Below the pieces are notes generated by a model. It had not been told where the DNA came from. It did no database searches and was given only the letters and a program-made list of their open reading frames with translations. 64,000 nt of DNA, from the NCBI GenBank assembly GCA_029237915.1, contig JAQWHD010000034.1:1-64000 (forward strand), given 5' to 3'. The number at the start of each line of letters is the position of its first letter. Position 1 is the stretch's first letter. Source of the DNA: Thalassotalea sp. GTDB taxonomy: Bacteria > Pseudomonadota > Gammaproteobacteria > Enterobacterales > Alteromonadaceae. Positions 24,293 through 34,352 of the stretch are shown in pieces. A program made the translations under genes and the position numbers.

Positions 24293-24364
24293 TCGGCCTC
24301 ATTTTTTAGACAATGCTTGAAAACGTTTGTTTTCGTAAAGCAAACAAACAGACGGATTAGTGTA

Positions 24365-24499
24365 ATGAAAAGAACATTTCAACCTAGCAACTTAAAACGT
24401 AAGCGTAACCACGGTTTCCGTGCACGCATGGCAACTAAAAACGGTCGTGCAGTAATTGCTCGTCGTCGTGCAAAAGGTCGTGCTAAGCTTACCGCTTAA
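24365..24499 (+). CDS. rpmH: 50S ribosomal protein L34
   Basis: A 44-residue basic protein, [19 protein letters not shown] at the N-terminus, matching L34 in full. An earlier in-frame start would add 16 residues unlike the family, so the ATG shortly after TTAGTGTA is chosen. Leads the rpmH-rnpA-yidD-yidC operon. Confidence 0.97.
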   Translation: MKRTFQPSNLKRKRNHGFRARMATKNGRAVIARRRAKGRAKLTA

Positions 24500-24532
24500 T
24501 TATTAACTTAGTCTTTAGGTTAATAAACCCTC

Positions 24533-24889
24533 ATGGGTAACTACGAATTTAACCGGGAATCACGTTTGTTGACTCCCGGTCATTTCAAACAAGTCTTTGA
24601 CAATCCTGTTCGTTATGGTTCAAGCCATTTCACCATTCTAGTAACATCAAATCCAGATTCAAATAATCGATTAGGTATGGCAATTGCCAAAAAACGCGTA
24701 AAGCTTGCAGTGCAACGAAATCGTGTAAAACGCCTTACTCGTGAAAGTTTTCGCAAAAATCAGCATAAACTACCTGCCGTTGACCTAGTTGTTATGGTAA
24801 AGTCAGGGATTGATAAGCTTGATAATGCGGTAATCGATCAACAATTGGAAAAAATATGGCGCAAAATAATTCAACGGCACAAAAGTTAA
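24533..24889 (+). CDS. rnpA: Ribonuclease P protein component
   Basis: Basic protein subunit that assists the RNase P RNA in maturing tRNA 5' ends. The family signature is in the segment [19 protein letters not shown] (RNR motif). Length 118. It overlaps yidD by 34 bases in another frame, the usual close packing. Confidence 0.96.
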   Translation: MGNYEFNRESRLLTPGHFKQVFDNPVRYGSSHFTILVTSNPDSNNRLGMAIAKKRVKLAVQRNRVKRLTRESFRKNQHKLPAVDLVVMVKSGIDKLDNAVIDQQLEKIWRKIIQRHKS

Positions 24890-25107
24890 TTATTGCTCCT
24901 ATTATTGCCTATAAGCGCTGGATAAGCCCTTTATTAGGTAACAATTGTCGCTTTGACCCAACCTGCTCTACCTATGCCATTGAAGCTATTAATCGCTTTG
25001 GTGTAATAAAAGGGTGTTGGTTAGCTATCAAACGTATATTAAAATGTCATCCCTTGCATGCAGGTGGTGAAGACCACGTACCAAAAAAACACAATAAAGA
25101 GAATTAA
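24856..25107 (+). CDS. yidD: Membrane protein insertion efficiency factor YidD
   Basis: Small membrane-associated protein (83 residues) that aids YidC-dependent insertion. The conserved cluster [30 protein letters not shown] and [13 protein letters not shown] identify it. Overlaps the end of rnpA and lies six bases before yidC. Confidence 0.95.
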   Translation: MAQNNSTAQKLIIAPIIAYKRWISPLLGNNCRFDPTCSTYAIEAINRFGVIKGCWLAIKRILKCHPLHAGGEDHVPKKHNKEN

Positions 25108-25113
25108 CAGATT

Positions 25114-26772
25114 ATGGAATCACAACGCGGTTTGCTATTTGTAGCATTGTTAGTTGTAAGTTATTTACTTTTCAACCAATGGCAAATGGATAATGCTCCA
25201 GTTCAACCTCAAACGGAACAAGTTACTACTAACTCTGTCCCTTCGAGTTCAGCAGTAAACGATGAATTTGTACCTGCTGGAAGTGATACAAAAAATACGG
25301 TTAACCAATCAGCAACAGCTGGTGGCATCATAACCATTACTTCTGATGTATTAGAGCTTAAAGTTGACAAACAAGGTGGTGATATTGTTTCTGCTAAATT
25401 GTTGGCATACGAAACAGAGCAAGGCAGCGGTAAAGCCATGCCTATCATTACCCAAGATGGTTTCACTTTTGTTGCACAAAGTGGCTTAATTGGTAATCAA
25501 GGTCCTGATTCAAGCCCGGCCGGTCGTCCTATTTATGCTACATCAGCAGAAAGCTTTACATTAAGCGATGGCGCTGAGCAATTAGTGGTTGAACTTAGCT
25601 ATATTAATAACGACATTACATACGTTAAAAGCTTTACCTTAGAGCAAGGTAAATACAACTTAACTGTTGCTTACAATGTAATTAATAACAGTGCTAGCGA
25701 TGCCAATGTGCAATTATATGCACAGTTAAAACAGTCTATAGAAATTGATGATGATTCATCAATGATGATGCCTACTTATCGTGGTGCCGCTTATTCAACT
25801 AGCGAGACACGTTATGAAAAGTATGATTTTGGTGATATCGAAGACGCTAACTTAAACGAAGCGACCAAAGGTGGTTGGGTTGGTATGTTACAACATTACT
25901 TTGTAACAGCTTGGGTGCCAAATAAAGACAACTCTAACCAACTTTACACTACCTATTTAGCAAACAATGGTGAAGCAGTTATTGGTTTTAAAGCCCCTCT
26001 TATTTCTGTTGCACCAGGTACAAAGCAAACAACTTCTGCACAGTTTTATGTTGGTCCTAAAGATCAAGATAAGCTTGAAGCAATTGCCGATGGCCTAGAT
26101 TTAACGGTTGATTACGGCTTCTTATGGATGATTTCACAGCCATTATTCGCATTATTAATATTTATCCAAGGTATTGTTGTTAACTGGGGTATAGCCATTA
26201 TATGTATCACTATTGTAGTGAAAACATTAATGTTCCCACTTACTAAAACGCAATATACCTCTATGGCTAAAATGCGTAAAATCCAACCTAAAATTGCGGC
26301 ATTAAAAGAACGTCACGGTGATGACCGTCAAAAAATGTCACAAGCTATGATGGAGCTTTACAAGAAAGAAAAAGTAAACCCTGCTGGTGGTTGTTTACCG
26401 TTATTATTACAAATGCCTATTTTCCTAGCTTTATACTGGGTATTTATGGAAAGTGTAGAATTACGTCACGCCGAGTTTGGTTTATGGATCACCGATTTAT
26501 CATCGAAAGACCCGTTCTTCGTGTTACCTATTTTAATGGGTGCATCTATGTTGTTAATGCAAAAATTACAACCTGCGATGTCACAAGATCCAATGCAACA
26601 AAAAATGATGCAATGGATGCCGGTATTCTTTACTTTCTTCTTCTTATGGTTCCCATCAGGATTAGTACTTTACTGGTTTATCTCGAACGTAATTACCGTT
26701 ATCCAAATGCTAATTATCTTCAGAGGCATAGATAAAAAAGAAGAAAAAGAGAAACTTGCTAAGAGCTCGTAA
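25114..26772 (+). CDS. yidC: Membrane protein insertase YidC
   Basis: Inserts and folds inner-membrane proteins, alone or with Sec. One N-terminal membrane anchor (residues 6-22) precedes a large periplasmic beta-sandwich domain, then the core membrane domain with conserved MKMRKIQPK-like cytoplasmic loop and PAGGCLPLLLQMPIF. Length 552. Notable client: the ATP synthase c subunit, also encoded in this window. Confidence 0.97.
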   Translation: MESQRGLLFVALLVVSYLLFNQWQMDNAPVQPQTEQVTTNSVPSSSAVNDEFVPAGSDTKNTVNQSATAGGIITITSDVLELKVDKQGGDIVSAKLLAYETEQGSGKAMPIITQDGFTFVAQSGLIGNQGPDSSPAGRPIYATSAESFTLSDGAEQLVVELSYINNDITYVKSFTLEQGKYNLTVAYNVINNSASDANVQLYAQLKQSIEIDDDSSMMMPTYRGAAYSTSETRYEKYDFGDIEDANLNEATKGGWVGMLQHYFVTAWVPNKDNSNQLYTTYLANNGEAVIGFKAPLISVAPGTKQTTSAQFYVGPKDQDKLEAIADGLDLTVDYGFLWMISQPLFALLIFIQGIVVNWGIAIICITIVVKTLMFPLTKTQYTSMAKMRKIQPKIAALKERHGDDRQKMSQAMMELYKKEKVNPAGGCLPLLLQMPIFLALYWVFMESVELRHAEFGLWITDLSSKDPFFVLPILMGASMLLMQKLQPAMSQDPMQQKMMQWMPVFFTFFFLWFPSGLVLYWFISNVITVIQMLIIFRGIDKKEEKEKLAKSS

Positions 26773-26790
26773 TCTGATTACTTCTATATG

Positions 26791-26816
26791 AAAAGCGACC
26801 TTATGGTCGCTTTTTT
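26791..26816 (+). terminator. Terminator after yidC
   Basis: AAAAGCGACC and GGTCGCTTTT pair around TTAT, with six Ts. Very similar in sequence to the terminator after trkA. Confidence 0.85.
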
Positions 26817-27243
26817 GCTTTCAGGGATGAAAGTATGCAAACCGCCATGGATGGCTTTAGGTCGGTTTGTAATACAGGATGTAGGGTATGCCTAATTCCA
26901 TGGATGGTGTAAATTCGGTAGTCAGGGATGGTTAAAGTTTGTAATAAACAATGTGAGTGAGGGGTAAGTTTAATTAAGCACTTTACGCTGAAGGAGTCCC
27001 ATCTAAAAGCATGATGGGATGACGGAGTATTTTTTCTAAGTGTATACACCAAACATATTAATTTACACCACGTCATCCCTGAGGAGCACTAGCGACATCA
27101 GGGACCTCCCTGCTTGACAGCGTGCTTATAAAAACTAAATTTAGTGCTTATATTTCAAAAATAACGACATTTATAGTCTCTCCTTTCTTTTATGTTTATA
27201 ATACAAGCAATTATTAAATTTATATCGATTAGCGAATTAACCA
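26817..27243. other. yidC-mnmE intergenic region
   Basis: The region has no gene. The left part (26820-26960) contains several ATGGATG-type short repeats of no clear meaning. The middle holds a composite inverted-repeat element (26987-27125). The right part is AT-rich and should carry the mnmE promoter. Confidence 0.5.
26987..27125. repeat. Composite inverted-repeat element, copy 1
   Basis: Two half-units in opposite orientation. The left half runs from GGAGTCCCAT to GGGATGACGGAGTA. The right half begins ACACCACGTCATCCC and ends TGACAGCGTGC. The outer ends are imperfect inverted repeats (GCTGAAGGAGTCCC against GCAGGGAGGTCCC). Copy 2 lies on the other side of mnmE with the same architecture and a shared spacer (TAATTTACACCACGTCATCC in both). 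MITE-like or REP-like; no transposase is present. Confidence 0.7.
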
Positions 27244-28629
27244 ATGCCAAACACAAGTACAGTAACCTCAAACACTGAAACCATCGCAGCACAGGCTACC
27301 GCACCAGGTAGAGGTGGTGTTGGCATAATTAGAATATCTGGTCCATTAGCTCCTAGGGTTGCTGAGCAATTATTAGGTAAAGTACCCGAAATACGCAAAG
27401 CAGAATATTTACCGTTTTATGATCAAAACCAATTAGTTATTGATCAAGGTATAGCGCTATATTTCAAAGGGCCAAATTCGTTTACCGGTGAAGATGTTGT
27501 CGAACTGCAAGGTCACGGTGGCCCGGTAATTTTAGACATGTTGTTAAATCATATTTTAGCACTTTCAGGCGTACGAATGGCCCGCCCTGGCGAATTCTCT
27601 GAACAAGCTTTTTTAAATGATAAACTCGATTTAACCCAAGCAGAAGCAATTGCTGATTTAATTAATTCGAGTTCTGAACAGGCAGCAAGAGCCGCCCTGC
27701 ATTCTCTGCAAGGTGATTTTTCAAAATTAGTTCATCAATTGGTTGAAGACGTAATACATTTACGAATGTATGTAGAAGCAGCTATAGATTTTCCAGAAGA
27801 AGAAATTGATTTTCTTGCCGACACTAAAATCAATAAAGATCTGCAAACGATAATAGACAGTGTTTATCAGGTATTGAAGCAAGCACAGCAAGGGGCAATT
27901 ATTCGTGAAGGTATGCGTGTTGTTATCGCTGGTCGCCCTAATGCAGGTAAATCTAGCCTACTTAATGCCTTAAGTGGTAAAGACTCAGCCATAGTTACCG
28001 ATATTGAAGGAACAACACGAGACGTGCTCACAGAGCAAATTCATATCGATGGTATGCCTTTACATATTATTGATACTGCAGGCCTAAGAGAAAGCCCAGA
28101 CAAAGTTGAACAAATAGGTATTGAACGCGCTTGGAAAGAAATTGAACAGGCTGATCGCGTCTTATTAATGATAGATTCAGAAAAAGAAGATCACAGTAAT
28201 CCAAAAGCATTCTGGCCTGAATTTTTCGATCGTTTACCAGCAAATATGGGCGTTACTATCGTTAAGAATAAAGCCGATATAAGTGGTATTAATAGCGGAC
28301 AAACAATTGAACATGACAAAGATACCATAGCGTTATCAGCCAAAACCGGTGATGGTATACAACAACTCAAAGATCATTTAAAACAATGTATGGGCTTCCA
28401 AGGCTCGATGGAAGGCAGCTTTATGGCCAGACGCCGTCACTTAACCGCACTTGAACACGCACATCAACATCTGATCAGTGGCTTAGACCAATTAGAATCT
28501 TATGTTGCTGGTGAAATATTGGCGGAAGAACTCAGAATTTGTCAGCAACATTTAAATGAAATTACCGGTGAATTTACCTCGGATGACCTACTTGGGCAGA
28601 TCTTTTCATCATTTTGTATTGGTAAATAG
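27244..28629 (+). CDS. mnmE: tRNA modification GTPase MnmE
   Basis: Works with MnmG to install the 5-carboxymethylaminomethyl group on U34 of certain tRNAs. The N-terminal tetrahydrofolate-binding domain starts [20 protein letters not shown]; the embedded G domain has [18 protein letters not shown] and the NKAD motif; the C-terminus ends with the catalytic CIGK. Length 461. Isolated between two copies of an intergenic repeat. Confidence 0.97.
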   Translation: MPNTSTVTSNTETIAAQATAPGRGGVGIIRISGPLAPRVAEQLLGKVPEIRKAEYLPFYDQNQLVIDQGIALYFKGPNSFTGEDVVELQGHGGPVILDMLLNHILALSGVRMARPGEFSEQAFLNDKLDLTQAEAIADLINSSSEQAARAALHSLQGDFSKLVHQLVEDVIHLRMYVEAAIDFPEEEIDFLADTKINKDLQTIIDSVYQVLKQAQQGAIIREGMRVVIAGRPNAGKSSLLNALSGKDSAIVTDIEGTTRDVLTEQIHIDGMPLHIIDTAGLRESPDKVEQIGIERAWKEIEQADRVLLMIDSEKEDHSNPKAFWPEFFDRLPANMGVTIVKNKADISGINSGQTIEHDKDTIALSAKTGDGIQQLKDHLKQCMGFQGSMEGSFMARRRHLTALEHAHQHLISGLDQLESYVAGEILAEELRICQQHLNEITGEFTSDDLLGQIFSSFCIGK

Positions 28630-28659
28630 TACCAATGTGTACCCTTTTTAATAAAGATA

Positions 28660-28713
28660 AACCGTCATCCCGTCGTGTTTTTGGACGGGATCTCCCTGCT
28701 TGACAGCGTGCCA
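28660..28713. repeat. Single half-unit of the composite repeat
   Basis: CCGTCATCCCGTC, GACGGGATCTCC and TGACAGCGTGC give the right-hand half-unit alone, just upstream of copy 2 and in the same orientation as the right halves of both full copies. Confidence 0.65.
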
Positions 28714-28751
28714 AATCAATAATATTTTACTTTAATTAACACACTATACGC

Positions 28752-28892
28752 GTCAGGAGGTCCCGTATCTCGCTTAAGCTCGTACAGGATGACGGAGTAC
28801 TTTTTCTCATAATATTTACCTTAAATAGTTAATTTACACCACGTCATCCCGCAGTGCTTTTGTGCGGGACCCTCTCGTTTGACAGCGTGCTT
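28752..28892. repeat. Composite inverted-repeat element, copy 2
   Basis: Same layout as copy 1: left half GGAGGTCCCG to GGATGACGGAGTACTTTTTC, spacer, then TAATTTACACCACGTCATCC and an end at TGACAGCGTGC. With the single half-unit it occupies most of the 358-base mnmE-mioC gap. The remaining 100 bases should hold the mioC promoter. Confidence 0.7.
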
Positions 28893-28988
28893 ATTTTTAT
28901 AAAACCTCTCTAATTCCCTCCCTCAAAACACACTTATTCAGCTATAATATCACCCATAAACAACCCAATAATAAGCAAGAGAACTACA

Positions 28989-29432
28989 ATGTCATCGTTT
29001 CAAATCATCGTTGGTAGCATGTTAGGTGGTACAGAATATGTTGCAGAAGCTGTTGAAGAAGTATTAAAAGAGCAAAATCACAGTACAAAAATTCATTTTA
29101 AACCAAATTTTTTTGAAATTGAGCAAAAAGATCAGACCTGGGTTTTATGCACCTCAACCCATGGAGCTGGTGATTTCCCTGAAAACATCGAAAATTTTAT
29201 ACACGATCTAAAAGCCTATGATCAAAGTCTTAATGTTCTAAAGTTTTTAGTTATTGCTGTTGGCGATAGTAGTTATGACACCTTTTGTTTAGCAGGAAAA
29301 ACCATACAAAACATAATGTTAGATAAAGATGCTAATAAAGTAATCGATTTATTTACGATCGATATGATCGATATTGATGATCCAGAAGAGAGCGCTAAGA
29401 TCTGGATTGCTAAAAATTTAGATCACTTATAA
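28989..29432 (+). CDS. mioC: Flavodoxin-like protein MioC
   Basis: FMN-binding flavodoxin-fold protein, in E. coli implicated in biotin synthase activity and located beside oriC. FMN-loop motifs are GSMLGGTEYVAE (8-19), STHGAGDFPENIENF and GDSSYDTFCLAGK. Length 147. Transcription runs rightward into the oriC-like region, as in E. coli. The last 90 bases of the gene hold five GATC sites. Confidence 0.93.
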   Translation: MSSFQIIVGSMLGGTEYVAEAVEEVLKEQNHSTKIHFKPNFFEIEQKDQTWVLCTSTHGAGDFPENIENFIHDLKAYDQSLNVLKFLVIAVGDSSYDTFCLAGKTIQNIMLDKDANKVIDLFTIDMIDIDDPEESAKIWIAKNLDHL

Positions 29433-29542
29433 AGACTTATGCACAATTTACGATCTAAAATAAGCTATATGTGCATAACTCTGTGTTCAACCTATTAATT
29501 TAACGTTGTTATTCAGTGTGTAAAATAAAAACAAGATCGTCC

Positions 29543-29551
29543 TGTGGATAA
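29543..29551 (-). promoter_or_regulatory. DnaA box in oriC
   Basis: TGTGGATAA, the exact reverse complement of TTATCCACA. Confidence 0.85.
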
Positions 29552-29648
29552 AGAGCATAGTTAAACATAGGTTATTTGCTACTTGATCCACGTTTGATCA
29601 CAGCTTTGGATCGTACTTAAGTTACTGATATTAGATAATAATAAAGAG

Positions 29649-29657
29649 TTATCAACA
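29649..29657 (+). promoter_or_regulatory. DnaA box next to the unwinding region
   Basis: TTATCAACA, one base from consensus. It is placed like E. coli R1, adjoining the AT-rich GATC-containing repeats. Confidence 0.65.
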
Positions 29658-29836
29658 GAAAAACGGATCCTTAATAGTAATAATAATAAGATCTATATAA
29701 AGATCTTTATATATTATTAATGATCCAAGCCTAAGATCTTTTTAACATTTTGATCGTTTCCCTTAGCTAAAAATAACGGTAGAATAGTCTTCTTAAAGTT
29801 TTATCCATTTTATTAATTTTTTAGAGGTGCAAAAGC

Positions 29837-31726
29837 ATGTGGTATCAAGAATCCTTTGACGTGATCGTAGTCGGAGGCGGACACGCAGGTACAGAAGCAG
29901 CTCTTGCATCAGCTCGCATGGGCAGTAAAACTTTATTGCTTACCCATAACATCGATACGCTAGGTGCAATGTCATGTAATCCAGCCATTGGTGGTATTGG
30001 AAAAGGCCACTTGGTTAAAGAGATTGATGCCCTTGGTGGATTAATGGCTGAAGCTATTGATCATGCCGGGATCCAATTTCGAACTTTGAATTCTTCAAAA
30101 GGCCCGGCCGTTCGTGCTACACGAGCTCAAGCAGATAGATTACTTTATAAAAATTATGTTCGTAATTACCTAGAAAACCAAGAAAACTTAACTATTTTCC
30201 AACAGCCATGTGATGATTTGATCCTAGAACAGGATCGTGTGGTTGGTGTATCAACACAAATGGGCCTTAAATTTAAAGGTAAAACCGTTGTATTAACCGT
30301 TGGTACTTTCCTTGCAGGCCAAATACATATTGGTCTAAACAATTATCAAGGTGGTCGTGCTGGTGATCCTGCTTCAGTAAATTTAGCAGAACGTTTACGC
30401 GATATGCCATTTAGGATCGAACGACTAAAAACGGGTACTCCACCACGACTAGATGCAAGATCATTAGATTTTTCAGTGATGCAAGAACAACCTGGTGATA
30501 CGCCATTACCAACATTCTCGTTTATGGGTAAGAAAGAACATCACCCAGAGCAAATCGCTTGTTATATCACCCATACCAATACTAATACGCACGATATCAT
30601 TCGTGGCGGATTAGACCGTTCACCTATGTACACAGGTGTAATTGAAGGCGTAGGCCCTCGTTACTGCCCTTCTATTGAAGATAAAATTATGCGCTTTAGT
30701 GATAAAGACTCGCATCAGATATTTGTTGAACCTGAAGGTTTAACCACTCACGAAATTTATCCTAATGGTATTTCTACTAGCTTACCGTTTGATGTACAAA
30801 TGGAATTAGTAAGATCGATCAAAGGTTTTGAAAATGCTCATATCACCAGACCAGGTTATGCCATTGAGTATGATTATTTTGATCCTCGAGATTTAAAACA
30901 AACACTAGAAACCAAGTTTGTTGAAAATTTATTCTTTGCTGGTCAAATTAATGGTACTACCGGTTATGAAGAAGCCGGAGCACAAGGCTTAATCGCTGGT
31001 TTAAATGCCGGCCTTCGCAGCCAAGGCAAAGAAGGTTTTACCCCAGGACGTGAAGAAGCTTACATCGGCGTACTTATTGATGATCTTTCAACCTTAGGTA
31101 CTAAAGAACCATACCGTATGTTTACCTCGCGCGCTGAATACCGTTTATTATTACGTGAAGACAACGCCGATATTCGTTTAACCGAAAAAGGTCGAAACCT
31201 TGGTATTGTTGGCGATGCTCGTTGGGCTCGTTTTTGTGAAAAATTGGAGAACATTGAGTTAGAACGTCAGCGTTTACGTACTACTTGGGTTCATAAAGAC
31301 CACGTTGGTGTTGAGCAATTAAATACCATGCTTAAAAATCCATTAAGCAGAGAGTCAAACGTTGAAGAATTATTACGTCGTCCTGAAACTCGTTACGAAG
31401 ATCTAATGAAAATAGAAGGTTTAGGGCCAGCTATTGCTGATACCCAAGCATCTGAACAAGTAGAAATTCAAACCAAGTATGCTGGTTATATTGATCGTCA
31501 AATGGATGAAATCAATAAGAAAAAACGCCATGAAAATACACTTATTCCAGTGGATTTTGATTTCAGTAAAATTTCAGGTTTATCAAATGAAGTGGTGGCC
31601 AAGCTTTCTGATGCTCGCCCTGAAACATTAGGCAAAGCATCTAGAATTTCAGGTATCACACCTGCGGCTGTATCTTTGTTGCTAGTTTATTTGAAAAAAC
31701 ACGGTTTATTGCGAAAATCAGCGTAA
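29837..31726 (+). CDS. mnmG: tRNA uridine 5-carboxymethylaminomethyl modification enzyme MnmG
   Basis: FAD-dependent partner of MnmE in wobble uridine modification. The dinucleotide fingerprint [17 protein letters not shown] is at about 12-28, and [22 protein letters not shown] and the C-terminal domain are intact. Length 629. First gene rightward of oriC, with the partner gene mnmE on the other side. Confidence 0.98.
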   Translation: MWYQESFDVIVVGGGHAGTEAALASARMGSKTLLLTHNIDTLGAMSCNPAIGGIGKGHLVKEIDALGGLMAEAIDHAGIQFRTLNSSKGPAVRATRAQADRLLYKNYVRNYLENQENLTIFQQPCDDLILEQDRVVGVSTQMGLKFKGKTVVLTVGTFLAGQIHIGLNNYQGGRAGDPASVNLAERLRDMPFRIERLKTGTPPRLDARSLDFSVMQEQPGDTPLPTFSFMGKKEHHPEQIACYITHTNTNTHDIIRGGLDRSPMYTGVIEGVGPRYCPSIEDKIMRFSDKDSHQIFVEPEGLTTHEIYPNGISTSLPFDVQMELVRSIKGFENAHITRPGYAIEYDYFDPRDLKQTLETKFVENLFFAGQINGTTGYEEAGAQGLIAGLNAGLRSQGKEGFTPGREEAYIGVLIDDLSTLGTKEPYRMFTSRAEYRLLLREDNADIRLTEKGRNLGIVGDARWARFCEKLENIELERQRLRTTWVHKDHVGVEQLNTMLKNPLSRESNVEELLRRPETRYEDLMKIEGLGPAIADTQASEQVEIQTKYAGYIDRQMDEINKKKRHENTLIPVDFDFSKISGLSNEVVAKLSDARPETLGKASRISGITPAAVSLLLVYLKKHGLLRKSA

Positions 31727-31779
31727 ACTATTAAAAATTAGTTTATTACAACGACCCACTAGGTAATTAATAAAATTTT

Positions 31780-32403
31780 ATGGATTTACTTAAAGAACTC
31801 CAGGTCCTGGTAAAAAAATCAGGACTTACACTTACTGACCAACAAATAGAAAAATTAGTCGGTTATGTAGAACTTCTCGACAAATGGAATAAAGCCTACA
31901 ATTTAACTTCGGTTCGTGATCCTCGTGAAATGTTAGTTAAACACATACTAGATTCACTGATGAATGGCCCGCACCTTAAAGGTGAAAGTTTTATTGATGT
32001 AGGTACTGGACCTGGTTTACCTGGCATTCCATTAGCTATTTTGTATCCAGAAAAAAACTTTGTGTTGTTGGATAGCTTAGGCAAACGAATTACGTTTTTA
32101 CGACAGGTGGTTTTTCAGCTAAAATTAGACAATGTTACACCTGTACAATCGCGTGTTGAAAAGTATCTACCTGAAGTACCTTTTGACGGTGTTTTAAGTA
32201 GAGCTTTCGCTTCGCTTGAAGATATGATTAACTGGTGTAAACATTTAATCGATAATAATGGTCGTTTTTATGCGCTTAAAGGTTTATATCCTGAAGATGA
32301 ACTAAGCGCATTACCTACAGGCATTGAGCTGGTAAATAGTGAAGTGATCACTGTACCTGAGCTTGAAGGTCAGCGGCATTTAATTGAATTAAAAAAAGTT
32401 TAA
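31780..32403 (+). CDS. rsmG: 16S rRNA (guanine-527-N7)-methyltransferase RsmG
   Basis: Methylates G527 of 16S rRNA. The SAM-binding motif [17 protein letters not shown] and preceding [14 protein letters not shown] are family hallmarks. Length 207. Standard mnmG-rsmG-parA order. Confidence 0.96.
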   Translation: MDLLKELQVLVKKSGLTLTDQQIEKLVGYVELLDKWNKAYNLTSVRDPREMLVKHILDSLMNGPHLKGESFIDVGTGPGLPGIPLAILYPEKNFVLLDSLGKRITFLRQVVFQLKLDNVTPVQSRVEKYLPEVPFDGVLSRAFASLEDMINWCKHLIDNNGRFYALKGLYPEDELSALPTGIELVNSEVITVPELEGQRHLIELKKV

Positions 32404-32479
32404 ACAAACTTTTTAAAACAAATAATAATAATCAGATACAATAGATATCTGCTTTAAATTTTAATTTTGTGGGGATATT

Positions 32480-33268
32480 GTGGGAAAAACAATTGCAATT
32501 GCTAACCAAAAAGGTGGCGTTGGTAAAACAACTACATCGGTTAATCTAGCCGCTTCTTTAGCTGCCACAAAACGTAAAGTATTACTTATCGACCTTGATC
32601 CACAAGGTAATGCCACTATGGGTAGTGGTATCGATAAATATGAAGTTCATGCCACAAGTTATGAATTACTCATCGAAGAACAGCCACTTACCGAAGTTAT
32701 TTGCAGTGAAACAACCGGCCTTTATGACTTAATTGCGGCGAACACAGATGTTACCGCAGCTGAAATAAAGTTAATGGAAGTGTATGCCCGCGAACTGCGT
32801 TTGAAAAATGCACTAGAGCCTTACAAAGCGGATTACGATTTTATCATTATTGACTGCCCACCTTCATTAAACATGCTTACCGTTAATGCCATGGCCGCTG
32901 CAGATTCAGTGTTAGTACCTATGCAATGTGAATATTACGCATTAGAAGGTTTAACAGCGCTAATGGATACTATTTCTAAATTATCTTCGGTAGTGAATAA
33001 AGATTTACACATTGAAGGCATATTACGCACTATGTACGACCCACGTAATAGATTGGCTAATGATGTATCAGAACAATTAAAACGCCATTTTGGCGATAAA
33101 GTTTACCGCACAGTGATCCCTCGTAATGTTCGTTTAGCAGAAGCACCAAGTTTTGGTACTCCGGCAATGTACTATGATAAATCAGCCACTGGTGCTAAAG
33201 CGTATTTGGCATTAGCTGGTGAAGTATTAAAAAAACAGCAAGAAATACAACAACAAGAAATAGCTTAA
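32480..33268 (+). CDS. parA: Chromosome partitioning ATPase ParA
   Basis: Walker-type ATPase that moves ParB-parS complexes after origin duplication. Deviant Walker A KGGVGKTTTSVNLA (residues 11-24), LLIDLDPQGNAT and IIDCPPSLNMLT are present. GTG start; the ATG-less N-terminus MGKTIAIANQKGG fits the family. Length 262 without an N-terminal HTH, so it is a chromosomal rather than plasmid-type ParA. Its targets, two parS sites, lie inside recF. Confidence 0.97.
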   Translation: MGKTIAIANQKGGVGKTTTSVNLAASLAATKRKVLLIDLDPQGNATMGSGIDKYEVHATSYELLIEEQPLTEVICSETTGLYDLIAANTDVTAAEIKLMEVYARELRLKNALEPYKADYDFIIIDCPPSLNMLTVNAMAAADSVLVPMQCEYYALEGLTALMDTISKLSSVVNKDLHIEGILRTMYDPRNRLANDVSEQLKRHFGDKVYRTVIPRNVRLAEAPSFGTPAMYYDKSATGAKAYLALAGEVLKKQQEIQQQEIA

Positions 33269-33288
33269 ATAATTAATCAAGGATTTCC

Positions 33289-34182
33289 ATGAGCACGTCG
33301 AAACGTCGCGGCTTAGGTAGAGGCTTAGATGCCCTATTAACCTCAGCGCCAAGAAAAAATGAAGAACAGGGTGCAGAAACAAAAAACGTTCCTGAAATTG
33401 TTGTTGAAAAAAGTGAATTACAAAGTTTACCAATTGAGCTATTACAGCCTGGTAAATACCAACCACGTAAAGACATGTCACCTGTCGCTTTAGAAGATTT
33501 ATCAAATTCAATTCGTGCCCAAGGCATTATTCAGCCAATTGTGGTTCGCCCTATTGGTGAAGATAAATATGAAATTATTGCCGGTGAACGCCGGTGGCGA
33601 GCATCACAACTTGCTGAACTAGACCAAGTTCCTTGTTTAATTAAAGATGTTCCTGATGAATCAGCTGTTGCAATCGCTTTAATTGAAAATATTCAGCGCG
33701 AAGATTTAAATGCCATGGAAGAAGCGGTTGCTTTAGACCGTTTACTGAATGAATTTGAGTTAACTCATCAAGAAGTAGCAACTGCTGTCGGTAAATCTAG
33801 AACAACAGTAACAAACCTACTACGCTTAAACAGTTTAAATGAAGATGTTAAAACATTTTTAGAAAATGGTGACATTGAAATGGGCCATGCTCGTGCCCTG
33901 CTAAGTTTACAAGGTGACTTACAAACCACCACAGCAAGAACTGTTGCAGCTAAAGAATTAACCGTTCGTGAAACCGAAAAACTGGTTAAAAAAGTACAAC
34001 AACCCGTTGTTGAGAAGCAAGAACAAGCTGTTGATCCCGATATTACTAAATTATCAGATGACTTAGCGATGCTAATTGGTTCACCTGTACAAATTAAACA
34101 TAATAAAAAAGGCAAAGGAACTATGGTTATTTCCTATGCTTCGCTTGATGAGCTTGATGGTATTTTGTCCAAGATCAAATAA
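33289..34182 (+). CDS. parB: Chromosome partitioning protein ParB
   Basis: CTP-dependent DNA clamp that loads at parS. N-terminal basic tail KRRGLGRGLDALL, the CTP-binding box GERRWRASQLA, IENIQREDLNAMEEA and the central helix-turn-helix LTHQEVATAVGKSRTTVTNLLRL are clear. Length 297. Twenty bases after parA. Confidence 0.97.
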   Translation: MSTSKRRGLGRGLDALLTSAPRKNEEQGAETKNVPEIVVEKSELQSLPIELLQPGKYQPRKDMSPVALEDLSNSIRAQGIIQPIVVRPIGEDKYEIIAGERRWRASQLAELDQVPCLIKDVPDESAVAIALIENIQREDLNAMEEAVALDRLLNEFELTHQEVATAVGKSRTTVTNLLRLNSLNEDVKTFLENGDIEMGHARALLSLQGDLQTTTARTVAAKELTVRETEKLVKKVQQPVVEKQEQAVDPDITKLSDDLAMLIGSPVQIKHNKKGKGTMVISYASLDELDGILSKIK

Positions 34183-34248
34183 TCTTAAATAGATAAAAAA
34201 TAGAACAAAATTCAATGCCATTAGTGACGAAAGTATTAGTCTTTAAAG

Positions 34249-34276
34249 TTGCAAAAAACCTGTAAATCAGTATACT
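34249..34276 (+). promoter_or_regulatory. Candidate atp operon promoter
   Basis: TTGCAA and TATACT with 16 bases between them, 76 bases upstream of atpI in the parB-atpI gap. Confidence 0.55.
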
Positions 34277-34352
34277 TGCGCTTGCTTTTAGCTATAAAAA
34301 AAATAATTGCTAAAAAAAGCTTGAACTTAATAGTGTTTCTTAGGAGTTACCG

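Larger units (their letters stand above)
23837..24364. promoter_or_regulatory. dnaA-rpmH divergent regulatory region
   Basis: This 528-base gap is strongly AT-rich. It contains one perfect DnaA box, two near boxes and about six GATC sites (one beside dnaA, the rest clustered in the right half as AGATC/GGATC). The right end holds the rpmH promoter. The dnaA promoter should lie in the left half. It could be an auxiliary DnaA-binding or regulatory locus; the better origin candidate is at 29433-29836. Confidence 0.6.
29433..29836. other. oriC: Chromosomal replication origin (oriC), mioC-mnmG interval
   Basis: Eleven GATC sites occur in 404 bases, far above chance, as expected for SeqA/Dam control. 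Toward mioC lie an inverted pair of TTATGCACA boxes (29437-29445 and 29470-29478), a perfect DnaA box (29543-29551) and TGATCCACG/TGATCACA variants (29584-29602). Toward mnmG is TTATCAACA (29649-29657), then an AT-rich unwinding stretch with repeated AGATCT units (about 29689-29745) that resemble the E. coli 13-mers. The order matches E. coli oriC between gidA and mioC. Confidence 0.88.

Noticed and set aside
26391-26735. A 114-codon frame inside yidC on the same strand
   Set aside because: It is an out-of-frame shadow of a highly conserved gene, with no ribosome site or protein character of its own.
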